The translations under genes were made by a program, and so were the position numbers. Below are positions 51,890 through 60,094 of a DNA stretch of 64,000 bases, in pieces; position 1 is the first letter of the stretch, and every line of letters begins with the position of its first letter. A model generated the notes under the pieces. The model made no database searches. It was not told the origin of the DNA and worked only from the letters and a program-made list of their open reading frames with translations. The DNA comes from Faecalispora sporosphaeroides DSM 1294 (GTDB taxonomy: Bacteria > Bacillota > Clostridia > Oscillospirales > Acutalibacteraceae): positions 188,728-252,727 of the forward strand of contig KB911069.1 of the NCBI GenBank assembly GCA_000383295.1, given 5' to 3'.

Positions 51890-51943
51890 AGTAACCTCCT
51901 GAAAATGTCCGCTCATAGGCGGTGATTGTGTTTGAAAGGGTGG

Positions 51944-52687
51944 TTAAACGGCCATTCCGCCATCTACGCAAAGCACCTGGCCGGTGATGTACCCGGCTTC
52001 TTCGCCGGCAAAAAAGGCAACGGCCGCGGCGATTTCCTCGGGCTTCCCGGCGCGTGCCATGGGAATGCCCTGCAAAAGCTGTTCCTTTACCGCGTCCGGC
52101 AGTACGCCGGTCATGTCGGTTTCGATCATGCCGGGAGCGACGGCGTTTACCGTCACGCTGCGCCCGGCCAGCTCTTTGGCCAGCGACTTGGTGATGCCGA
52201 TCAGCCCGGCCTTGCTGGCGGAATAGTTGACCTGCCCGGCGTTTCCGCGCACGCCGGCCACGCTGCTCATGTTGATGATCCGTCCCCAGCGCTGCTTCAT
52301 CATAATGCGCGAGGCGAGCTTCATGCACAGAAACGCGCCCTTGAGATTGGTGTTGATCACTTCGTCAAAATTGTCCTCGCTCATGCGCAGAATCAGCCCG
52401 TCGCGGGTGATGCCGGCATTGTTGACGAGAATATCCACGGTTTGAAAGGCCTCCTGCGCCTTCGCGAAGAGCTCTTCGCAGCCTGCGGCGGAGGATACGT
52501 CCGCCTGCACCAGAACGACCTGTGCGCCAAGCGCGTGGCATTCGGCGGCGGTTTCTTCCGCGGCCTGAAGATTGCCCGCATAGTTGATCACAAGGTTTTT
52601 TCCTTCTGCGGCGAATCGCTTGCAAATGGCGCGGCCAATGCCGCGGCTGCCACCGGTAACGATGGCGGTTCTGACAGTCTGGTTCAT
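51944..52687 (-). CDS. fabG: 3-oxoacyl-ACP reductase FabG
   Basis: A 247-residue short-chain dehydrogenase using NADPH. Rossmann motif TGGSRGIGRAICKRFA, catalytic Ser in NMSSVAGVRGNAGQVN and Tyr/Lys in YSASKAGLIG. It overlaps fabD by four bases (ATGA). Confidence 0.97.
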   Translation of the reverse strand: MNQTVRTAIVTGGSRGIGRAICKRFAAEGKNLVINYAGNLQAAEETAAECHALGAQVVLVQADVSSAAGCEELFAKAQEAFQTVDILVNNAGITRDGLILRMSEDNFDEVINTNLKGAFLCMKLASRIMMKQRWGRIINMSSVAGVRGNAGQVNYSASKAGLIGITKSLAKELAGRSVTVNAVAPGMIETDMTGVLPDAVKEQLLQGIPMARAGKPEEIAAAVAFFAGEEAGYITGQVLCVDGGMAV

Positions 52688-53619
52688 TGTGCGGCTCCTT
52701 TCAGCGCTTCGATTGCAGCGCGCAGGCTTTGGGCGTCTTCTACGGAGTACGTTTTGATGCTTTTGGTGGTTTTGCGCACAAACCCGGCAAGAACCTTGCC
52801 CGGGCCAATTTCCACTGCGGTATCGATTCCGGCCTGCTCCAAATAGCGGATGGAATCCTCAAAATACACGCTGCTCTGCACCTGGCGCTCCAGCAGAGCG
52901 GGGATGCTTTCTCCCGGCTGCAAGGGCTTTGCGGTGGTGTTGAAGATCACGGGGAATTTCATATCTCCAAAAGAAATGGTTTTAAAATAATTGGCCAGCG
53001 CATCCCCGGCGGGGTGCATCAGCGAGCTGTGGAACGGGCCGGGAAGGTGAAGCGGAATGCAGCGCCGGGCCCCGGCTGCGAGCGCCAGCTCGCCCGCCTT
53101 TTCCACGGCGGCCTTTTCACCGGCAATGACCAGCTGGCCGGGGCAGTTGTAGTTTGCGATTTCCACCACACCCAGCGCGGAGGCCTCCTCGCAGACCTTT
53201 TGCAGGTCGCCGCGGTTCAGATTCAGAATCGCGGCCATGGCACAGGGCAGATCGCCCACGGCGGTTTCCATCGCCTTACCGCGGAATGCCGTGAGGGCGA
53301 TCGCGGTGTCGGGGTCAAACACCCCGGCGGCCGTCAGAGCGGAGTATTCCCCAAGGCTCAGCCCGGCAGCCATTTCAGGCACAATGCCCTCCCGCTCCAA
53401 AAGAGCGGTGATGCCGGAGCAAAAGGCCACCATGCACGGCTGGGTGTTGCGCGTCTGGCTCAGCTCCTCCTCGGGCCCGTTCTGAATCAGGGCCTTCAGA
53501 TCAAATCCGGCGGCGCCGGTATCGTAGAAGCGCCGGAACTCCGGGTACTGCTCGTACAGGTCCATGCCCATTCCAACGTGCTGGTTTCCTTGTCCCGCAT
53601 ATAAAAAAGCCAATTTCAT
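52684..53619 (-). CDS. fabD: Malonyl-CoA:ACP transacylase FabD
   Basis: A 311-residue acyltransferase. Nucleophile motif GLSLGEYSALTAAG, His in PGPFHSSLMHPAG, and an N-terminus AFLYAGQGNQHVGMG. ATG at 53619 has GGAGGG seven bases upstream and overlaps the upstream gene by four bases; the much longer frame to 53964 runs over that gene and is not used. Confidence 0.96.
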   Translation of the reverse strand: MKLAFLYAGQGNQHVGMGMDLYEQYPEFRRFYDTGAAGFDLKALIQNGPEEELSQTRNTQPCMVAFCSGITALLEREGIVPEMAAGLSLGEYSALTAAGVFDPDTAIALTAFRGKAMETAVGDLPCAMAAILNLNRGDLQKVCEEASALGVVEIANYNCPGQLVIAGEKAAVEKAGELALAAGARRCIPLHLPGPFHSSLMHPAGDALANYFKTISFGDMKFPVIFNTTAKPLQPGESIPALLERQVQSSVYFEDSIRYLEQAGIDTAVEIGPGKVLAGFVRKTTKSIKTYSVEDAQSLRAAIEALKGAAQ

Positions 53620-54683
53620 TGAGAATCCCTCCATCCCTGTTTCAGTTCCTCCAGCAGCTTCTGCACCGGCAGGATGCGATCCAGTCGCCAGGCATTGCTT
53701 CCGCAGAAGAATAACCCTTCCTCCCAGTTGCCGCGCACGGCCTCCGACAGCGCTTTGGTAATGCAGTACGGCGTCGTCGCGGGGCTGCACGGGTGCAGGC
53801 AGTCGCAGCACTTCTGCACGGGAATGCGCAGCTCCCTGCGCAGGCGCTGAATCAGCGGCGAATTCAGCGCGCGGCCAGGCATTCCCACCGGGCTTTTGAT
53901 GAGGCAGATGTCCTCTTTTTTGGCGGCGACCAGAAGCTCTTTGTAGCGCTCTGAAGCGTCGCATTCCTCCGTGGCGATAAAGCGGGTGCCGATTTGCACG
54001 CCCGCTGCGCCCAGCTTTAAAAACCGGGCAATATCCTCCGCGGTATAAACGCCCCCGGCCACGAACACCGGAATGCGCCTTTGGTATTTCTCTTCATACG
54101 GTTTGATTGCCGCCAGTACCTCCGGCAGAATCTGCTCGGGGGTCTGGGCGGTGCCGTTCTCCAGCTCTTCCGCATGAAAGCCGAGGTGCCCTCCGGCCAT
54201 TGGCCCTTCGATCACGATGAAATCGGGGCAGACCCGATGCCGTTTGTCCCACAGGCGGCAGATGGTGTGCGCCGCTCTTCCGCTCGAAACGATGGGGGCG
54301 ATCGCTGTTTGGCTTCCCTTTACATAGGCGGGAAGATCGGAGGGGAGACCGGCTCCGGAAATCACCGCGTCCGCGCCCGCCTCCACGGTGGCCTGAATGG
54401 TCTCTTCATAATGGGTGGTGGCGACCATCGCGTTGATGGCGACCCACCCGTTGCCCTGCGCGATCCGCTTCGCTTTCTGAATCTGTTCTTTTAAAGCGGC
54501 GATATTGCACCGCATGGCGTTTTTCCAGAAATCCGGCGCCGCAAAGCCGGGGTTGGCCGCGCTGATCACGCCCATCGCGCCGTGCTTTGCCACATGGCCC
54601 GCCAGATTCCCGAGGGAAACGCCGATTCCCATGCCGCCCTGAATGATCGGTAGCAGCAAAGGCCGTTCCTTGACCAGAACCAT
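53616..54683 (-). CDS. Nitronate monooxygenase (NMO/2-nitropropane dioxygenase) family flavoprotein
   Basis: A 355-residue FMN TIM-barrel protein distinct from the FabK next to it. IIQGGMGIGVSLGNLAG starts the barrel; GPMAGGHLGFHAEEL and VFVAGGVYTAEDIARFLKLG are family signatures. The C-terminal part carries a cysteine-rich stretch CCDCLHPCSPATTPYC that FabK lacks. It starts one base after the fabK stop and overlaps fabD, so it is fully embedded in the operon. A role in fatty acid metabolism, for example in unsaturation as proposed for the NMO-like UfaA of Neisseria, is an inference. Confidence 0.85.
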   Translation of the reverse strand: MVLVKERPLLLPIIQGGMGIGVSLGNLAGHVAKHGAMGVISAANPGFAAPDFWKNAMRCNIAALKEQIQKAKRIAQGNGWVAINAMVATTHYEETIQATVEAGADAVISGAGLPSDLPAYVKGSQTAIAPIVSSGRAAHTICRLWDKRHRVCPDFIVIEGPMAGGHLGFHAEELENGTAQTPEQILPEVLAAIKPYEEKYQRRIPVFVAGGVYTAEDIARFLKLGAAGVQIGTRFIATEECDASERYKELLVAAKKEDICLIKSPVGMPGRALNSPLIQRLRRELRIPVQKCCDCLHPCSPATTPYCITKALSEAVRGNWEEGLFFCGSNAWRLDRILPVQKLLEELKQGWRDSQ

Positions 54684-54684
54684 A

Positions 54685-55617
54685 TCAGCGCTCCTGTTCC
54701 AGCTTTGTCAGAGTATCGAGATATCCCTGGTAAAGCTCCTCGAAAATTTGGCGCAGGGGCTTGATTTCACGCAGCTGCCCCGCTACCTGGCCCGCCATCA
54801 GTGAGCCGTTGTCCACGTCGCCGTCAAACACGGCGCGGCGCAGGGAACCGAGCGTGTAGTGCTCCAGCTCCATTTTATCGGCTCCTGCGGCTTCCTTTTT
54901 CAGGTATTCGCGAACCATTTTGTTTTTGAGCAGGCGAACCGGTACGCCCGCCGAGCGGCCGGTAACGGTTGTGCTGTTGTCCTTGGCCTTGAGGATCGCC
55001 GCCTTGTAATTGGCGTGAATGGGGCATTCATCGCTGACGAGCAGGCAGGTGCCAAGCTGTGCGCCGATGGCTCCGAGCGCGAACGCGGCCAAAAGCTGCC
55101 GTCCGCTGGCAATGCCGCCCGCGGCGATCACGGGCAGGTTTACCGCGTCCGCCACCTGCGGCACCAGCGCCATGGTAGTCAGCTCGCCGACATGCCCGCC
55201 GCTTTCGGTTCCCTCCGCAATCACGGCATCGGCGCCGTATTCCGCTACCCGCTTGGCCAGAGCCACGCCGGGCACGACCGGGATGACCTTTGCGCCCGCG
55301 TTTTTCCACATGGAGATATAGGCGCTGGGGTTGCCCGCGCCGGTTGTCACGACGGGGATTTTCTCCTCCGCCGCCAGCTCCGCCATCTCTTTTGCCTGCG
55401 GGTGCATCAGCATGATGTTCACGCCGAAGGGCTTATCGGTTTTCTCCTTGCAGACCCGGATGTTTTCGCGAAAGGAATCCAGATTCATTCCGCCGGCCCC
55501 GATCAGGCCAAGACCGCCCGCGTTTGAAACCGCTGCGGCAAATTCGCCGGTGGCGATGTTGGCCATACCGCCCTGTATAAACGGAAATTCAATTCCGAGC
55601 CAGTTGTTCAGTCTCAT
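54685..55617 (-). CDS. fabK: Enoyl-ACP reductase FabK
   Basis: A 310-residue FMN-dependent enoyl-ACP reductase, the triclosan-resistant replacement for FabI. FPFIQGGMANIATGEFAAAV, AEGTESGGHVGELTTMALV, GTCLLVSDECPIHANYK and GRSAGVPVRLLKNK are FabK signatures. Site: AAGGAGGAATCAAT before ATG. It follows fabH after 15 bases. Confidence 0.95.
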   Translation of the reverse strand: MRLNNWLGIEFPFIQGGMANIATGEFAAAVSNAGGLGLIGAGGMNLDSFRENIRVCKEKTDKPFGVNIMLMHPQAKEMAELAAEEKIPVVTTGAGNPSAYISMWKNAGAKVIPVVPGVALAKRVAEYGADAVIAEGTESGGHVGELTTMALVPQVADAVNLPVIAAGGIASGRQLLAAFALGAIGAQLGTCLLVSDECPIHANYKAAILKAKDNSTTVTGRSAGVPVRLLKNKMVREYLKKEAAGADKMELEHYTLGSLRRAVFDGDVDNGSLMAGQVAGQLREIKPLRQIFEELYQGYLDTLTKLEQER

Positions 55618-55632
55618 ATTGATTCCTCCTTC

Positions 55633-56574
55633 TTACCATTCCAAAATCGCGCTGCCCCAGGTGAGCCCTGCTCCAAACCCGACACAAAGCGTGCGTGTTC
55701 CGGGCGCGAGCATGCCCTGCTCCGCCATTTCGTCCAGAGCGATCGGGATGCTTGCGGCGGAAGTGTTGCCGTAATTGTGTACGTTGATGTAGAACTTTTC
55801 TTCGGGAAGATGTGTTTTGCGGATTGCACTGGAAATGATGCGCTGATTTGCCTGATGGCATACAAAATAGTCGATTTGATCTGCGGAAAGCTGTGCCTTC
55901 TGCAGTGATTCCTCGATGCTGCGGGGCACTGTTTCCACCGCAAAGCGGAACACCTCGCTGCCGTTCATGAAAATGCGGTGGCGCTCGGCGCCCGATTCGT
56001 TGGTGCAGCCCAGCAGCGTATCGTCGCCGCGGCAGCCCAGCACGCTGGTAAAGGCGTAGTCGTCCGAAAGCTCGATGACCGCCGCGCCCGCGCCGTCACC
56101 AAACAGAACGCAGGTGCTTCGGTCGCCAAAATCCAGCACCTTAGAGATAACCTCGCTGCCGATCAGCAGCGCGCGGGAATATCCGCTTTGCAGCAAAAGC
56201 CCCCGAACAACACTAAGACCGTACAGAAAGCCTGTGCAGCCCACACTGATATCGAAGGAGGGGCAGTCCTCCGGCAGGGAAAGACGGTGCTGCACCTGTG
56301 TGGCAACGGCGGGGGACATGTGGTCGGGCGTAAAGGTGGCTACCACGCAGGCGCCGATTTCCTCCGGCTTCGCCCCCGCGCGCTCCATCGCCTTCCGCGC
56401 GGCGGCGGTCGCCAGATCCGCGTTGCTCTCGCCCTGCACGAAATGTCTTTGACGGATTCCGGTGCGGGTGGAGATCCATTCGTCGTTGGTATCTGTCAGC
56501 TTGCTGATGTCGTCGTTTGTGACGATTTTCTCCGGAATGCAGCGTCCGGTTCCCAAAATGTGAATTCCGCTCAT
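55633..56574 (-). CDS. fabH: 3-oxoacyl-ACP synthase III FabH
   Basis: A 313-residue initiating condensing enzyme. Catalytic Cys in SVGCTGFLYGLSVV, His in HQANQRIISSAIRK, Asn in NVHNYGNTSAASIPIAL. N-terminus GTGRCIPEKIVTNDD. It overlaps accA by four bases. Confidence 0.97.
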   Translation of the reverse strand: MSGIHILGTGRCIPEKIVTNDDISKLTDTNDEWISTRTGIRQRHFVQGESNADLATAAARKAMERAGAKPEEIGACVVATFTPDHMSPAVATQVQHRLSLPEDCPSFDISVGCTGFLYGLSVVRGLLLQSGYSRALLIGSEVISKVLDFGDRSTCVLFGDGAGAAVIELSDDYAFTSVLGCRGDDTLLGCTNESGAERHRIFMNGSEVFRFAVETVPRSIEESLQKAQLSADQIDYFVCHQANQRIISSAIRKTHLPEEKFYINVHNYGNTSAASIPIALDEMAEQGMLAPGTRTLCVGFGAGLTWGSAILEW

Positions 56575-57509
56575 ATGGCCTCCTTAGACGTGCCTATTTT
56601 TCTGAATTTATCGTATCGCTGAGTGGCCAGCCGCTCCCCGCTGAGCGGCAGCAGCTCCTTGAGGTTGCGCAGCAGGGCTTCGTCCAGCGCGGTGTAAACC
56701 GCGTTGGGGGTTCGGTGTGCGCCGCCGCGCGGCTCCGGCACAATTTCATCCGCTATGCCGAAACGGAGCAGATCCTGAGCGGTCAGTTTCATCATGGCGC
56801 TGGCTTCGGCGCTGCGGGAGGAATCCTTCCACAAAATGGAGGCGAAGCCCTCCGGCGACAAAACGGAATACACGGAGTTTTCCAGCATCAGCAGGCGGTT
56901 TGCAACGCCAAGCGCCAGAGCGCCGCCGCTGCCGCCTTCTCCGGTAACCACGGCGATCACAGGAACCGAAAGCTGGCTCATCTCGGCCAGATTGCGCGCA
57001 ATCGCTTCGCTTTGGCCGTTCGTTTCCGCTTCCAAACCCGGGAACGCGCCGGGCGTATCGATAAAGGTAATAATGGGCCGCCCGAATTTTTCCGCCTGCT
57101 TCATCAGGCGCAGGGCCTTGCGGTATCCCTCGGGGCCGGGCATCCCGAAATTATAGTACAGGTTTTCCTCCAGATTTTTTCCCTTGCAGTGGCCGATTAC
57201 CGTTACGGGAATCCCGTGGTAAAATGCCACGCCGCCCAGAATGCTCTTGTCGTCTTTATTCAGGCGGTCACCCCGCAGCTCAAAAAAATCCTGAAACAAC
57301 GCCGCGGTGTAGTCGCGCACACCGGGGCGCTTCGGCCGGCGGGCCAGATAGACCTTGTCGGCCGGGGTAAGCTCGGGGTAGGCCTCAAGCAGCTTTCTGC
57401 GTTCTCCCTCCAGCTGCCAGATGCGCAGCTGGGGAACCTTGGACTTTTCCCGCAGGGCGGCAAGCTCCTGATCCAGCTGATCGAGCTGGAGCTCCGTCTC
57501 TTTGATCAT
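56571..57509 (-). CDS. accA: Acetyl-CoA carboxylase carboxyltransferase subunit alpha
   Basis: A 312-residue AccA, forming the A2D2 carboxyltransferase with AccD. TLIELDQ-type helical N-terminus, then FFELRGDRLNKDDKSI, GHCKGKNLEENLYYNFGM, TFIDTPGAFPGLEAE and TGEGGSGGALALGVAN. It overlaps accD by four bases. accB and accC are not in this operon or window. Confidence 0.97.
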   Translation of the reverse strand: MIKETELQLDQLDQELAALREKSKVPQLRIWQLEGERRKLLEAYPELTPADKVYLARRPKRPGVRDYTAALFQDFFELRGDRLNKDDKSILGGVAFYHGIPVTVIGHCKGKNLEENLYYNFGMPGPEGYRKALRLMKQAEKFGRPIITFIDTPGAFPGLEAETNGQSEAIARNLAEMSQLSVPVIAVVTGEGGSGGALALGVANRLLMLENSVYSVLSPEGFASILWKDSSRSAEASAMMKLTAQDLLRFGIADEIVPEPRGGAHRTPNAVYTALDEALLRNLKELLPLSGERLATQRYDKFRKIGTSKEAI

Positions 57510-58384
57510 GCGGGCATCCCTCCTTTTTGATGAATGAGCAGCAGAAAGCCCAAAGTGGACTTCATTTCGCCGCGCGGCACAATGCGGTCCACAAAGCCGT
57601 GCTCCTCCTGAAATTCCGCGCGCTGAAAGCCCTCGGGCAGCTTCTGGCGAATGGTCTGCTCAATGACGCGGGGGCCGGCAAAGCCGATCAGCGCGCCGGG
57701 CTCCGCGAGCGTGATGTCGCCAAGGCCCGCAAAGCTGGCGCTGACTCCCCCGGTGGTCGGGTGCGTCAGGTAAGAGAGATACAGGCCGCCCTCCTTTGCA
57801 AAACGGGCCAGCGCGGCGCTGGTTTTTGCCATCTGCATCAAAGAGAGGATTCCCTCCTGCATTCTCGCGCCGCCGCTGGCGCTGAAAATGATCAGGGGAA
57901 GCTGTTGTTCCAAAGCGTATTCCACGGCGCTGGTGACGATTTCGCCTACCTGAACGCCCATGCTGCCCATGAAAAAGCGACTGTCCAGCACCACCACAAC
58001 GGCGGGCTGGCCGTAAATCTTTAAAGAGGCGAACAAAGCGGCCTCAGGCATCCCTGTTTTCTGCCGGTTTTCCTCCAGCTTTTCGGGGTACCCGGGAAAA
58101 TCCAGCGGGTTTTCCGGGCAGGCGGGCAGATTGAGAAGCTGCAGGCTTCCCGCATCCGCCAGCATATTCAGGCGCTCCCGCGCGGAAATCGGGAAATGAT
58201 GCCCGCACTGGGGGCAGACCATCTGCCGGTCCGACAAGTGCGCCCGCAGAATTTCTTTTTTGCAGCCCGGGCAGGTGGTGTAGCCCGGAATTTCTTTTTC
58301 GCTCGATTCCTTGCGGGCCTTTTGGGTAGGCAGGCGAAGCATCGAGAATAAAGTCATTTTGGGATGTGGGGAATGTTGATTCAT
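57506..58384 (-). CDS. accD: Acetyl-CoA carboxylase carboxyltransferase subunit beta
   Basis: A 292-residue AccD with the N-terminal zinc ribbon CPGCKKEI ... CPQCGHHF and the carboxyltransferase core (IFSASGGARMQEGILSLMQM; SYLTHPTTGGVSASFAGLGD; GFAGPRVIEQTIRQKLPEGF). It starts 46 bases after acpP. Confidence 0.97.
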   Translation of the reverse strand: MNQHSPHPKMTLFSMLRLPTQKARKESSEKEIPGYTTCPGCKKEILRAHLSDRQMVCPQCGHHFPISARERLNMLADAGSLQLLNLPACPENPLDFPGYPEKLEENRQKTGMPEAALFASLKIYGQPAVVVVLDSRFFMGSMGVQVGEIVTSAVEYALEQQLPLIIFSASGGARMQEGILSLMQMAKTSAALARFAKEGGLYLSYLTHPTTGGVSASFAGLGDITLAEPGALIGFAGPRVIEQTIRQKLPEGFQRAEFQEEHGFVDRIVPRGEMKSTLGFLLLIHQKGGMPA

Positions 58385-58430
58385 GGCCTGTTCCTTTCTT
58401 TCGGTAAAAACAAAATCAACCCTGTGTATT

Positions 58431-58661
58431 TTATTTTGTGCTGTTTTTCATAAATGTAACAATATCGCTTACGGTATGAAAGGCAATCAAATCCTCGTCG
58501 GGTATTGTAACGGCAAAGACGTCCTCCAATTCTATTCCCAGCTCCGCAAGGTCGAACGAATCCAGACCAAGGTCGTCTCTCAAACTGGCCTGCATGGTCA
58601 CAACACTTTCGCTGAGGTTGGTTCTGCTCATGATGCAATCTCTGATTTTTTCAAAAATCAC
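58431..58661 (-). CDS. acpP: Acyl carrier protein
   Basis: A 76-residue acidic carrier protein. The phosphopantetheine serine is in LGLDSFDLAELGIELED. GTG is the start (AGAGG nine bases upstream). It is the first gene of the fatty acid operon, behind the promoter at 58728. Confidence 0.95.
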   Translation of the reverse strand: MIFEKIRDCIMSRTNLSESVVTMQASLRDDLGLDSFDLAELGIELEDVFAVTIPDEDLIAFHTVSDIVTFMKNSTK

Positions 58662-58704
58662 GATGGTAACCTCTTCTCCGAAAATTCCGAAATAGTTAAA
58701 AATA

Positions 58705-58756
58705 TTTAATTAAAAAAATTTAATGTTATGGTATTCCAATTGCCGTAAAAAGTCAA
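58705..58756 (-). promoter_or_regulatory. Promoter and candidate FabT operator of the fab operon
   Basis: On the minus strand TTGACT (58756-58751), 17-base spacer, TACCAT (58733-58728). Just downstream, TTTAATTAAA (58705-58714) is a perfect palindrome in an AT-rich run overlapping the likely start site; this loosely resembles FabT sites (TTTGA..TCAAA). Confidence 0.55.
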
Positions 58757-59114
58757 GAAAAATTTCTGTAAAAGAACGCGATAAGCCCGAGGGAGCTTTG
58801 CTCTGCTTGACTTTTCGCATGGTATCCGGTAAAATCAGGAACAAGATGATCCATACCATATATTGGAGTTCGGTGCTTCTTTAACGGCCGGCAGAAGCAA
58901 TTGAAAAGAGGATGGATTTCAAAGGGCGAAATGGGCGGCATATCTTTTATCACAAGCTCGCGGGCCGGAGCCCCGGCGGGTGTTTTTCCCCTTTTTGTTC
59001 TTACATAAAACAGAAACCCCACATCATTTTAAAAGATGGATTCTTCCTGCCGCGGGGCAATACACATGCCGTGCGGACAGACAGGAATAAAACTGCAATG
59101 ATCGGAGGTTGCAG
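58757..59114. other. Divergent intergenic region, no gene recognised
   Basis: An 89-codon minus-strand frame (58753-59022) has no site and no domain and is not called. GCCGG/CCGGC near 58965-58978 followed by GGGTGTTTTT is a weak terminator-like hairpin. I could not place the promoter of the HemC-like gene. Confidence 0.4.
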
Positions 59115-59993
59115 ATGGAAAGATTACGGATTGGCTGCCGTGATAACGCGCTTGCGGTGATCCACGCAAAACGGATCATGCAAAAAATAAAAAGAGCGGA
59201 TTCTTCCTGCCAGCTGGATATGGTAACTGTTGCGGCGGCAGAGGAGCAGGTGCTGGAGCTGACGGAGGAAACGGCGCACAACGGGACATTCGCTGGGGAA
59301 CTGGATCGGGCGCTGCTGGACGGAAGCATCGATCTGGCCGTGTGCGACCTGGGGAAGCTGCCACCGCAGCTGCCGCCGGGGATTTCAATCGCGGCGTATT
59401 CCGCGCGGTCGGACGCAAAGGACACTCTGGTTCTGCCGCGCGGGGCGGAGCACCCGGATATGGAAAGGCCGATCGGCGCTTCGGGCGCGCATCGCCGCAT
59501 GCAGGAGGGGGTGCTGTATCCCCGTTTTGACATCGCCCCGATCCGCGGGGATATTCAGAGCAGGCTCAAACGGTTGGACTGCGGGGATTATTCTGCTCTG
59601 ATTCTGTCCTGTGATGCGCTGGCCCGTTTGGGAATCCGCGGCCGCAGCAGCCGTGTTTTTTCGGAGCAGGAGATCGTTCCGCTGGCGGGGCAGGGGATTC
59701 TGGCCGTTATGACCAGAGAAAACGAGGTTCACGATTGCCTTTCGGGCGTGGATGATTTTTTCAGCCGGTGCTGTGCGAAGGCGGAGCGTACGTTTATTGA
59801 ATCGTTTGAGGATATCTGCAATAATCCGGTCGCCGCGTTCGCGCAAATACAGGACAATGAAATGCAGCTGACCGTCTTTTACAGCGACGGTGAGCGAAGC
59901 TGCAAGCGGCAGCTGACCGGCCCGCTCTCTGAGGCGCGAAAGCTCGGGGAACGCCTGGCGAGGGAAGTGAAGCAATGGTATGAACATGGGTGA
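59115..59993 (+). CDS. HemC (porphobilinogen deaminase) homologue lacking the catalytic aspartate
   Basis: A 292-residue protein with HemC fold motifs: IGCRDNALAV, PIRGDIQSRLKRLDCGDYSA, PLAGQGILAV, a paired Arg in ASGAHRRMQ, and cofactor-type Cys235 in ESFEDICNNPVAAF. The central motif, usually DIAVHSMKDVP, reads DLAVCDLGKLP: Lys81 takes the place of the catalytic Asp (Asp84 in E. coli), and the preceding His, Ser and Lys are also lost. The frame is intact, so it is likely expressed but not a normal deaminase. ATG at 59115 follows GGAGGTTGCAG. Confidence 0.8.
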   Translation: MERLRIGCRDNALAVIHAKRIMQKIKRADSSCQLDMVTVAAAEEQVLELTEETAHNGTFAGELDRALLDGSIDLAVCDLGKLPPQLPPGISIAAYSARSDAKDTLVLPRGAEHPDMERPIGASGAHRRMQEGVLYPRFDIAPIRGDIQSRLKRLDCGDYSALILSCDALARLGIRGRSSRVFSEQEIVPLAGQGILAVMTRENEVHDCLSGVDDFFSRCCAKAERTFIESFEDICNNPVAAFAQIQDNEMQLTVFYSDGERSCKRQLTGPLSEARKLGERLAREVKQWYEHG

Positions 59994-60094
59994 CAAGCAG
60001 GCGCAAATGACTGCAGTTTACCTGAGAAAGGTGCTTGCACCGGCTGTGAAATCTGAATATTCATCGGGGATCAACCGAAGGGAGAAATCAATTT

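Noticed and set aside
53616-53964. Longer FabD start upstream of 53619
   Set aside because: It would overlap the NMO gene by over 300 bases; 53619 gives the usual FabD N-terminus and an ATGA overlap with a good ribosome site.
58753-59022. 89-codon minus-strand frame before the HemC-like gene
   Set aside because: No ribosome site and random-looking composition; it overlaps the fab promoter.
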